From: an uncultured beta proteobacterium
GTDB lineage: Bacteria; Pseudomonadota; Gammaproteobacteria; Burkholderiales; Rhodocyclaceae
Length of the DNA stretch: 12,832 bases
Assembly: GCA_903916205.1 (NCBI GenBank)
Contig: CAIWVX010000466.1
Span: 1-12,832 of the forward strand
Direction: 5' to 3'
In this document: positions 6,100 to 12,809 of the stretch, piece by piece
How the letters are laid out: each line of letters opens with the position of its first letter
Position numbering within the stretch: position 1 is the first letter of the stretch
The notes under the pieces: model-generated
Database searches by the model: none
Told to the model about the DNA's origin: nothing
Seen by the model: only the letters and a program-made list of their open reading frames with translations
Program-made: the position numbers and the translations under genes

Positions 6100-8273
6100 A
6101 AAGTTCTCCTGAATGATGTTGAAATACCAATAGCCGATTCCCACGCAGGAACGCCGACATCGGCACCTTGAAAAACCGTCACACTTTGCATCGAAAAATG
6201 ACGTCCGTCAACTTCGCCAACGATAGCCGTGGTGCCGAGTTGCGGAACAATCAGCGCGTTTGTGGTGAGGCTTATCCCGGTAAATTTCTGGCGATGAGTG
6301 GCCTGTTGTCGCCAGCCCTGAGCTTCTTCGTCCCAGTGCCGATGATAAACACTTACGGCAAAAGTGGTCAATGGCCAGCCGACTTGCGCCAGCCATCTAG
6401 CCATACGTTGCGGCAGCAGTCGCGCCGGGGTAAACCGATCTTGCCAGCGATCAACTTGGAACGATGTTGGCGTATACCCGCACGCCAGTAGCCACAGATC
6501 GAAATAGGGATCCGCCGCCCCGCTACGTTCATAGCAAGAAAAAACGGCCCAAGTCGATTCGGCAATACAGCGCGCACCCCTGCTTGAAACGAGCATCAAG
6601 CGGCCAAGTTCATCGACTTCGCAGCGCAGTGTCCATTCGCTGGCTTTGTTATCGTTGTGCGCCACCATGTAGCGCAAGCCACGACCAGCAAACAGATAAA
6701 ACGGTCGAACCTGGCCTTCAACAGCACTGACCAACGTTGTGGATTCTTGCGGGACAATCGCCAATTCGTAACGCGGCGCTTCGCCCTTGTCTGAAATTAG
6801 GACGCTGCACATGTGGAAGGGAACGGTCGGTGCGCCGGGATGATCGCTGGTTTGTACGTGCAGGTGAATGTGCGGTTGCGGTGATCGGCCCGAATTGCCG
6901 CAGTAGCCAATCAGGTCGCCTGGCTTTAACCAAGCCCCCGGATAGACGGCGACCGTCGCCGGTTTGAGGTGGGCCAGCACGACGAATTTGCCGTCGTACA
7001 GCCGGATGATGACGCAGTTACCCCATTGGGCCGCTATATTGACCGTGCCCGGTGTATTGTCCGGGACGTCATTAACAACGCGCCAAACTAGGCCGTAGGC
7101 GGGCGAGAGCACCGGCTGGTTGTAGCAATAAAAATCCTCAAGCTGATTGCCCTTGCTGAAAAAACTTTTACCGTCTTTCATGACAATGAAGTCGAGTGCA
7201 TGTCGCCAAGGGCCGCGATGCGTATGCAGACCAGAAAAGCCCTGCGATACCGTCCATAAACCCATGAACGGCGTCGCCAATGAGACGCTTGAGGGTTTGC
7301 CGACGCGGCCCCGGCTGATTTGTGCACGCTCAAATGAGCGTTCCGGCGCATCGGGGAGCGACAGATTGAAACTGCTGGTGAACTGGGTGTTACGGGTCAC
7401 TGCAAAAAGTACCAACCAGGACGCCAGAACAAAGGGAACGGAGAAGGGCACGAGATGCGCCACGTCGAGAATGCGCCCGAGGGTCAGTGAGAGCCAGCAG
7501 GCGATCACAGCAGCCAGCGTGGCGAGTGCCGCGGTTAGCCAGGACGGTCTGGCGAATAAGCCACCGACCAGCAGCGCTGCGAGGATGGCGTTGCTATCCC
7601 AGGCCGTGTTCACCAGATGCTCCGGTGCGGCCTGCAACAATTGCAGCCAGAACAGCGCCGCTGAATAACCCGTCAGCGCAATAAGCAGGTAATAACGTGA
7701 GAAAAGCACCAGCATCAGCAAAATAAATAGGCCAACAAACGGGCTGGGGCAAAAGTAAAGATTACCTAGCGCACTGAGAAATTTGTCGGCCTGATTGCCA
7801 AATAACTCAGGCGGCGCGATATAGAGGTTCCAGCGCAGGGCCGATAGACTGCGGCCCGCTGCGGCACAGAACATGGCCACCAGAGCAAACGGCAGGCTGA
7901 GAATCGGTAATCCAATCAAAGTCCAAGCCAAACGCCCTAGGACGATAGTGAGCCAGCCGGAAAACACTGCGCAGAACACGGCCAGCGCCAGAGCGCTAAT
8001 ATTCACCGCCCACAAATGCGCGACAAACAACCCCGCCAATAAACCGTTAAAGACGCAGACCGGACGCTCGCCCGCATTGGCCCCAGCAACGTGCCCGGAG
8101 TACAAGGCACAAATCGCGCAGAGGAGACCAATCGCCCCCGTGCTGGGATTAATAAAAGTCAGCAGCGCCAACATCAAGCCCGCTTTCCAAGAAGGCACCA
8201 GCGACACCCAAGCATAACCAAGCGCTAGGTCTTTGATCAATTGTTGCAGGTGCTGACGCAAAATCAGGAGCAT
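6096..8273 (-). CDS. Urea-transporter-type channel fused to M23 peptidase
   Basis: A 725-residue, probably three-part protein. Residues 1-295 are strongly hydrophobic and match the urea transporter (UT) fold: NPSTGAIGLL (42-51), an internal duplication with LSLPFALVAMF (125-135) and VPFSVPFVLASW (275-286), and paired VFNGLLAGL / SNAILAALLVGG segments. After a polar linker (296-335), residues 336-480 match M23/LytM zinc endopeptidases, which cut peptidoglycan cross-links. Zinc ligands are probably His at 350-358 with D361 (HRGPWRHALDF), then H468/H470 in PHIHLH, with H435 in VLAHL as the catalytic-site His. Residues 485-725 match nothing I recognise; they look soluble and Trp-rich. The ATG at 8273 has a poor ribosome site but is preceded by a good promoter. 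It overlaps the barrel gene by GTGA. Urea or amide transport and wall cleavage are inferred from the families. Confidence 0.85.
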   Translation of the reverse strand: MLLILRQHLQQLIKDLALGYAWVSLVPSWKAGLMLALLTFINPSTGAIGLLCAICALYSGHVAGANAGERPVCVFNGLLAGLFVAHLWAVNISALALAVFCAVFSGWLTIVLGRLAWTLIGLPILSLPFALVAMFCAAAGRSLSALRWNLYIAPPELFGNQADKFLSALGNLYFCPSPFVGLFILLMLVLFSRYYLLIALTGYSAALFWLQLLQAAPEHLVNTAWDSNAILAALLVGGLFARPSWLTAALATLAAVIACWLSLTLGRILDVAHLVPFSVPFVLASWLVLFAVTRNTQFTSSFNLSLPDAPERSFERAQISRGRVGKPSSVSLATPFMGLWTVSQGFSGLHTHRGPWRHALDFIVMKDGKSFFSKGNQLEDFYCYNQPVLSPAYGLVWRVVNDVPDNTPGTVNIAAQWGNCVIIRLYDGKFVVLAHLKPATVAVYPGAWLKPGDLIGYCGNSGRSPQPHIHLHVQTSDHPGAPTVPFHMCSVLISDKGEAPRYELAIVPQESTTLVSAVEGQVRPFYLFAGRGLRYMVAHNDNKASEWTLRCEVDELGRLMLVSSRGARCIAESTWAVFSCYERSGAADPYFDLWLLACGYTPTSFQVDRWQDRFTPARLLPQRMARWLAQVGWPLTTFAVSVYHRHWDEEAQGWRQQATHRQKFTGISLTTNALIVPQLGTTAIVGEVDGRHFSMQSVTVFQGADVGVPAWESAIGISTSFRRTL
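6106..6110 (-). promoter_or_regulatory. Ribosome binding site for the barrel gene
   Basis: AGGAG on the minus strand lies six bases before the GTG at 6099, inside the last codons of the channel-peptidase gene. It is the main reason for choosing this GTG over the upstream ATG at 6144, and it supports translational coupling across the GTGA overlap. Confidence 0.75.
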
Positions 8274-8348
8274 GAAAATTGGCTTGAGATGTTGAGAGGA
8301 ATCGGCAGCGATCTGTTGTTAGCTGAGCGCTAAACTTTCGGGCTGATG

Positions 8349-8379
8349 ATTATATCTGTCTCACGGACAGTTCGTTCAA
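8349..8379 (-). promoter_or_regulatory. Sigma-70-type promoter of the channel-peptidase/barrel cassette
   Basis: On the minus strand a perfect TATAAT -10 box (8354-8349) is preceded by TTGAAC (8379-8374), with a 19-base spacer that is slightly long. It lies 75 bases before the ATG at 8273, giving an untranslated leader of roughly 65-70 bases. It shows that the cassette can be transcribed separately from the rnf genes upstream. No clear terminator separates it from rnfH, so read-through is also possible. Confidence 0.6.
8356..8370. promoter_or_regulatory. Inverted repeat in the promoter spacer, possible operator
   Basis: CTGTC (8356-8360) and GACAG (8366-8370) form an inverted repeat separated by 5 bases, between the -35 and -10 boxes. 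A second short pair, TTAGC (8319-8323) and GCTAA (8329-8333), lies just downstream of the expected transcription start. A repressor or regulator site is inferred. Five-base arms can occur by chance. Confidence 0.3.
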
Positions 8380-8422
8380 CGTGATGAATTTATTTGATTC
8401 CAAGCCAAATTTTTGCGCGACC

Positions 8423-8701
8423 TTAATCGTCTTCGCTCCCCACGCCGTCACGACGCGGGACGGTTTGCGGATCGCAGGTGATGGCGCGGTAAATTTCTAC
8501 GCGGTCACCGGGGCGCAAGGCGGCTTCAGGTTTAACGATTTTGCCAAAGACACCGACTTTTTGGCTGGCGAGATCGATATGCGGAAACATCGTCAGAATG
8601 CCTGAACGCACAATGGCGTCGTTGACCGTGGCTTCGTCCGGGACCTCGATGGTCAGCCAGATTTGTTGGGCATGTTCCGAATAGGCGACACCGATTTGCA
8701 T
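8423..8701 (-). CDS. rnfH: RnfH-family ubiquitin-like protein
   Basis: A 92-residue protein of the RnfH (UPF0125) family, a beta-grasp, ubiquitin-like fold. Family landmarks are an N-terminal IGVAYSE strand, VPDEATVNDAIVRSGIL, FPHIDLASQKVGVFGK and LRPGDRVEIYRAI with the following DP. The molecular role is not established. In Rhodobacter capsulatus rnfH lies in the rnf cluster; in E. coli the homologue is elsewhere, next to a ratA-type gene. Here it directly follows rnfE, with 10 bases between stop and start, and its AAGGAG site overlaps the rnfE stop codon (TAAGGAG, 8714-8708). That tight spacing supports co-expression with the Rnf complex. The length is normal and the last residues are acidic (GSEDD). 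Confidence 0.92.
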   Translation of the reverse strand: MQIGVAYSEHAQQIWLTIEVPDEATVNDAIVRSGILTMFPHIDLASQKVGVFGKIVKPEAALRPGDRVEIYRAITCDPQTVPRRDGVGSEDD

Positions 8702-8711
8702 GACACACTCC

Positions 8712-9398
8712 TTAGTGACAACCGAGCGTTGAGACGTCTACGGACGGTGGCGTAGCGCTGGCCGCTAGCGCGCTGCGGCGCTCATAAAATTGTTTGGCCG
8801 CCAGCAACAGACCGAGAACCAAGAATCCGGCCGGTGGCAGGATCATCATCAGGAGACCGCCATAATTTGGCAGGACGGTGATTTCCATAAAAGCGAATTT
8901 CCGACCAAGCAGCAGACTGGCTTGAGAAAATAAGGTGCCACTGCCGACCAGTTCGCGCACCAGCCCAATGGCCGTGAGGGCCCCGGTAAAGCCGAGGCCC
9001 ATCCATAGTCCGTCGAGTGCCGAAGCCATCACCGGCTGACGTGCTGCGAAGGCTTCAGCGCGGCCCAGCACGGCGCAGTTGGCGACAATTAACGCGATAT
9101 ACAGCCCCAATACTTTGTAGAGATCATGGAACCAGGCATTGAGGCTCATATCGACCAGCGTCACCATCGTGGCGATCAGGCCGATAAAGACGGGAATACG
9201 CACCTGATGCGAAACAAAATCGCGGATCGCGGCGACGATGGCGTTTGACGCCACCAGCACCACCGTGGTCGCTAATCCCATGCCCAGCCCGTTGGTGCCG
9301 CTGGTGGTGACGGCCATGGTCGGGCACATGCCGAGCAGTTGGGCGAGCACCACGTTCTGAGTCCAGAGACCGTCTTTCATGATTTGCCGATAGTCCAT
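8712..9398 (-). CDS. rnfE: RnfE, Rnf electron-transport complex membrane subunit
   Basis: RnfE (RsxE) is one of the paired membrane subunits, with RnfA, at the core of the Rnf ion-translocating complex. It has 228 residues and about six membrane helices. LLGMCPTMAVTTSGTNGLGM and IVANCAVLGRAEAFA carry C25 and C108, the conserved positions that with RnfA cysteines hold the membrane-embedded iron-sulfur centre. The ATG at 9398 is chosen because MDYRQIMKDGLW matches the family start and GAAGAGAA lies upstream. An in-frame ATG at 9458 would add 20 residues encoded partly by the intergenic palindrome and is rejected. The gap from rnfG is 170 bases, unlike the overlaps elsewhere in the cluster. rnfH follows after 10 bases. 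Confidence 0.95.
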   Translation of the reverse strand: MDYRQIMKDGLWTQNVVLAQLLGMCPTMAVTTSGTNGLGMGLATTVVLVASNAIVAAIRDFVSHQVRIPVFIGLIATMVTLVDMSLNAWFHDLYKVLGLYIALIVANCAVLGRAEAFAARQPVMASALDGLWMGLGFTGALTAIGLVRELVGSGTLFSQASLLLGRKFAFMEITVLPNYGGLLMMILPPAGFLVLGLLLAAKQFYERRSALAASATPPSVDVSTLGCH

Positions 9399-9437
9399 TT
9401 GTGTTCTCTTCAGCGTGTTAGAAAAAATTGAAAATCC

Positions 9438-9542
9438 ACCACAGAGGCGCCGAGGCACAGAGGAAACACAGAGAAATACGTTGTTCCTACAGATAGCTTT
9501 GTTTTTCTCTGCGCAACCTTTGTGTCTCTGCGCCTCTGTGGT
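9438..9542. repeat. 105-bp imperfect palindrome of CACAGAG type (MITE-like)
   Basis: Two 39-base arms, 9438-9476 and 9504-9542, are inverted copies that match at about 32 positions. The outer 13 bases (ACCACAGAGGCGC) are identical, and 27 bases lie between the arms. Each arm holds repeated CACAGAG-like units. There is no reading frame and no transposase. It lies between rnfG and rnfE and would form a long stem-loop in the rnf mRNA. From memory, ACCACAGAGGCACAGAG-type inverted repeats are scattered in many environmental bacterial genomes. Whether this is a mobile remnant or an mRNA-processing element is inference. Confidence 0.8.
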
Positions 9543-9568
9543 AGGGGGTTATGTATTTTCATAGCCTC

Positions 9569-10192
9569 TCAGTTACCGTTGGTGCTCAGGATTTCTTCGC
9601 GGTGGGCAGCGAAGAATTCAAGTCCACCTTTAACCGCCTTCATAACGGCGCGTGGGGTGATGGTGGCCCCGGCGAACTGGTCGAATACACCGCCATCTTT
9701 TTTAACCGCCCATTTATCGGCGGGCGGCGAACTTAAAGATTTGCCGTCGAAATCGAGAATCCACTTTGATTTGGCAACTTCAATTTTATCGCCCAGTCCC
9801 GGTGTTTCGATGTGCTTGATGACGCGTGCGCCAAGCATTCGTCCGAGGTGATCAACGCCGATCAAAATAACAATCTCACCGGCATAGCCGCGACTGGAAA
9901 CTTGAAATACCCCTCCAATCACTTGTTTGGCTTTACGAGCTCGGTAAAGCGTCACCGGAGCGCCGTCTGCACCAACAATTTTCAGCGTGTCCTGGAGCAG
10001 ATTGTTATCGGCAAATCCTTCCGGCAAGACCTGAGCCAACGAGGCTTGTAAATCGCGTTCCTCGGCTTTCAAAATATCTTCATGGGTGGCGAAGTTGCCA
10101 AAGGCCAAGGCGGCGCTAGTGACCATCGCGATGAGGCCCAGCGAGAGCGGTTGATAGGTGAGTTTCTCGCGCCACAGAGCCATGGTGCTCAT
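9569..10192 (-). CDS. rnfG: RnfG, flavin-carrying subunit of the Rnf complex
   Basis: RnfG (RsxG) is anchored by one N-terminal helix (about residues 16-34), with an FMN-binding domain on the outer side of the inner membrane. It has 207 residues, the usual length. The flavinylation motif DQFAGATITP (171-180) places the FMN-bearing Thr at T177; such FMN is attached covalently by ApbE in characterised systems. The usual Ser/Thr before GAT is Ala (A174) here. HIETPGLGDKI (127-137) is another family landmark. The ATG at 10192 overlaps the rnfD stop as ATGA, with AAAGG (10205-10201) eight bases upstream. An ATG three codons later is possible but less well placed. Confidence 0.95.
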   Translation of the reverse strand: MSTMALWREKLTYQPLSLGLIAMVTSAALAFGNFATHEDILKAEERDLQASLAQVLPEGFADNNLLQDTLKIVGADGAPVTLYRARKAKQVIGGVFQVSSRGYAGEIVILIGVDHLGRMLGARVIKHIETPGLGDKIEVAKSKWILDFDGKSLSSPPADKWAVKKDGGVFDQFAGATITPRAVMKAVKGGLEFFAAHREEILSTNGN

Positions 10193-11286
10193 GATTTTGC
10201 CCTTTCAACATCGGGATCGAGAGGCATACCTTTCCAGTTTCGACCGAGAATTCGTGGGCGAATATAGCGGTCGATAACGGGTGTCAGCGCGTTCATCAGC
10301 AGTACGGCAAAAGCCACGCCTTCGGGGTAGCCGCCCCAGGTGCGAATCACGTAAGTCAAAAAACCGCAACCGGCAGCGAACACCAATTGGCCGATTTTGG
10401 TATTGGGTGAGGTGACGTAATCGGTGGCGATATAAAAGCAGCCAAGGGTCGCGCCGCCCGAGAGTAAGTGCGTGGTGACGTCGAGGTAACGGCCTGGATC
10501 AACCGCGTGCGCGATGCTCGCCGGGAGCGCAATACCTGCCGCCATAGCCAGCGGAATGTGCCAACGGATGATGCCGGTAAAGAGCAGCACCAATCCGCCG
10601 CCAGCGATCAACAGCGAGGCCGTTTCACCCAAGCTACCGGCGCGAGCGCCAAGCAGTGAATTAGTCGGTGCGCTGGTGGCGGCGAGTGAATGCAGAATGT
10701 CGACGCCGCGTGACAACTCGGTTTTGGCAAAACTGAGCAGCGAGGCGCTAGAGACCGCGTCGAGGTTAGGGATGCCGTTCAGCAGAATCAACAAACCCTC
10801 ATAAAATCCGGGAGCGGTAGCCGCAGTAATCGGTAGCGGGGCAATCCAGACGGTCATCTGAACCGGAAACGAAATCAGCAGAAAAACCCGAGCTACCATC
10901 GCCGGGTTGAAGAGATTAAAACCCAGCCCACCGAACACTTGTTTGCCGAGTACCGTAGCAAACAGACCGCCCATCACGCCGATCCACCAGGGCGCCCAAG
11001 GTGGTAAGGACATCGCCAACAGCCAGCCGGTCAGCAAAGCCGAACCATCAAATAGAGTCGGCAAGGCCGGGCGGCCCATCAGCCGGATACAGAAGGCTTC
11101 ACCGAACAGCGCGGCGCTTACCGTGACCAGCCACAGGTCGATAGCGGGCCAGCCGTAGAGCCAGAAGCCATAAAGCGTGGCGGGAATCAAGGTGACGACC
11201 ACCGTCAGCATGATGCGCGAAACGCTGTTATTCACTCGATCATGTGGCGCGGTCGGCGGGGGGGCGGTGATCAGAGCGGGGTTCAT
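10189..11286 (-). CDS. rnfD: RnfD, membrane subunit of the Rnf complex
   Basis: RnfD (RsxD) is a polytopic subunit of the NqrB/RnfD family involved in ion translocation, and carries a covalent FMN in characterised members. It has 365 residues and roughly nine or ten helices. Landmarks are TLFDGSALLTGWLLAMSLPP (77-96), GGLGFNLFNPAM (119-130), LLGARAGSLGETASLL (211-226), ATDYVTSPNTKIGQ (287-300) and YPEGVAFAVLLMNALTP (320-336). The FMN site usually reads D-x-x-S/T-G-A-T, but here it is DAVSSAS (176-182), with Ser at the acceptor position S182. The gene overlaps rnfC and rnfG by ATGA at both ends, which argues for tight co-translation. Confidence 0.95.
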   Translation of the reverse strand: MNPALITAPPPTAPHDRVNNSVSRIMLTVVVTLIPATLYGFWLYGWPAIDLWLVTVSAALFGEAFCIRLMGRPALPTLFDGSALLTGWLLAMSLPPWAPWWIGVMGGLFATVLGKQVFGGLGFNLFNPAMVARVFLLISFPVQMTVWIAPLPITAATAPGFYEGLLILLNGIPNLDAVSSASLLSFAKTELSRGVDILHSLAATSAPTNSLLGARAGSLGETASLLIAGGGLVLLFTGIIRWHIPLAMAAGIALPASIAHAVDPGRYLDVTTHLLSGGATLGCFYIATDYVTSPNTKIGQLVFAAGCGFLTYVIRTWGGYPEGVAFAVLLMNALTPVIDRYIRPRILGRNWKGMPLDPDVERAKS

Positions 11287-12809
11287 GCGATGGTCTCCGT
11301 CGTGGTGATGGCTTCAGTCGCTGTCGCGGTTACCGCCGCTTCGGCGGCTTTCTGTGCGGCACGTTCGGCTTTACGTCGAGCGGCGGTGGCCGCCTTCTCT
11401 TTGGCTTCGCGTTCCATGCGTTCGGCGCGTTCGGCGGCTAGGCGTTTGGTGGCCTCATTGCGCAACTTGCTGCGTTCTTGCGACCACAGTTCACCTTTGG
11501 CGTGGGTGAAATACTGCACCAGTGGAATATGCGATGGGCAAATGTAGGCACAGCAGCCACAGGAGATGCAATCCGACAGCCCCAGCGCCTCGGCACCGCT
11601 CAGGTTATCAACGCGAATATGGGCGGCCATTTCAAGCGGCAACAGGCCAATCGGGCAGACGTGGGTGCAGGTGCCGCAGCGGATGCACGGACTGGCTTCC
11701 GGGGTGGCGATTTCTTCTTCGGTGAAGGCCAAAATACCGGCGGTGCCTTTGACGATGGGGACCTTGGCATGAGGTAGCACGATGCCCATCATCGGGCCAC
11801 CCATCAGCAATCGTGCCGGTTCACTCTTGAGTCCGGCAAAAGCCAGCAGGTCAGATACCAGCGTGCCGACCGGAGCCAGGAGGTTGCCGGGTTGCCAGAC
11901 CGCGCCGCCGTTGAGGGTAACGATGCGCCGGATCAGCGGTTCGCCGAGGCGAATGGCGCGATGTACTGCGTTAGCGGTGCTGACGTTATTCACAATCACG
12001 CCGACATCGGCGGCGCGACAATCGGACGGGACTTCCTTGCCGGTCAGGGTTTCGATCAACTGGCGGTCGGAACCCATCGGGTAGCGTGCCGGAACCGGTC
12101 GCACCTTGATTTCCGGGAAGCTCACCGCCGCCCGCTTCATCGCCGCGATGGATTCCGGTTTGTTGTTTTCGATGCCGACCAGCGCTTCAATGGCACCAAT
12201 GGCATGCATCATGAGGCGTACCCCGTCGATCACCGCGTCCGCATGGTCACGCATGACTCGGTCATCACACGAAAGATAGGGCTCGCACTCGCCCCCATTG
12301 ACGATCAAGGTGGTGACTTTGGTACGTTTACCGAGGGCCAGTTTGACCGATGACGGAAAGGTCGCGCCACCGAGGCCAACCACCCCCGCCGCGGCTACCC
12401 GCGCGGTAATTTCTTCCGGCGAGAGAGCAAAAGGATCGGCGGGAATGTTAGCTTCGATGGCTCGATCTGCACCGTCGGATTCAAGGGTGATGGCCATAAA
12501 AGGCAATCCCGACGGATGCGGTGCGGTGATCTCGCCAATGGCCGCCACACGACCAGAGGTCGGCGCGTGAATCGGCGCAGAAATACGCCCCTGCGGTTCG
12601 GCGATCAATTGCCCTTTGAGCACCTTTTGTCCGACCAGAACGATCGGTCGAGCGGGCTGCCCGACATGCTGTAGCAAAGGCATGTAGAGTCGCGTCGGTA
12701 GCGGCAGAATGCGCAGCGGCGCGTCGGCGGCAGGGCGCTTGTGATCGTCAGGATGCACGCCCCATTTGGGCGAGGACAGCGTTTGGATGAATTTTTCGAT
12801 CAGTCTCAT
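11283..12809 (-). CDS. rnfC: RnfC, NADH-reacting iron-sulfur subunit of the Rnf complex
   Basis: RnfC (RsxC) is the peripheral subunit that exchanges electrons with NAD(H). It has 508 residues. An N-terminal biotinyl/lipoyl-like domain (about 30-95) is followed by the Nqo1-like nucleotide/FMN domain with VGLGGATFPSSVKL (144-157) and NGGECEPYLSCDDRVM (171-186). Two 4Fe-4S clusters are bound by CIRCGTCTHVCP (C375, C378, C381, C385) and CISCGCCAYICP (C414, C417, C420, C424). The tail from about 445 is Ala/Lys/Arg/Glu-rich, probably helical, then Thr-rich, and much shorter than the E. coli tail. The ATG at 12809 has GAGAG upstream. A TGA at 12822-12820 may be the rnfB stop. The gene overlaps rnfD by ATGA. 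Confidence 0.96.
   Translation of the reverse strand: MRLIEKFIQTLSSPKWGVHPDDHKRPAADAPLRILPLPTRLYMPLLQHVGQPARPIVLVGQKVLKGQLIAEPQGRISAPIHAPTSGRVAAIGEITAPHPSGLPFMAITLESDGADRAIEANIPADPFALSPEEITARVAAAGVVGLGGATFPSSVKLALGKRTKVTTLIVNGGECEPYLSCDDRVMRDHADAVIDGVRLMMHAIGAIEALVGIENNKPESIAAMKRAAVSFPEIKVRPVPARYPMGSDRQLIETLTGKEVPSDCRAADVGVIVNNVSTANAVHRAIRLGEPLIRRIVTLNGGAVWQPGNLLAPVGTLVSDLLAFAGLKSEPARLLMGGPMMGIVLPHAKVPIVKGTAGILAFTEEEIATPEASPCIRCGTCTHVCPIGLLPLEMAAHIRVDNLSGAEALGLSDCISCGCCAYICPSHIPLVQYFTHAKGELWSQERSKLRNEATKRLAAERAERMEREAKEKAATAARRKAERAAQKAAEAAVTATATEAITTTETIA

Noticed and set aside
6099..6144. ATG at 6144 as start of the barrel protein
   Set aside because: It would place 15 extra residues ahead of a well-formed signal peptide and lacks the AGGAG that precedes the GTG at 6099.
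7147..7668. 173-codon plus-strand frame opposite the channel-peptidase gene
   Set aside because: It is antisense to the UT/M23 coding frame, with low-complexity Ala/Ser/Arg content and no supporting start signal.
8380..8422. Terminator after rnfH
   Set aside because: The sequence is AT-rich with a CAAAAATTTGG stretch, but I found no stable stem followed by a T-run on the minus strand.
11892..12353. 153-codon plus-strand frame opposite rnfC
   Set aside because: It is antisense to the conserved RnfC nucleotide-binding domain; long shadow frames are expected at this base composition.
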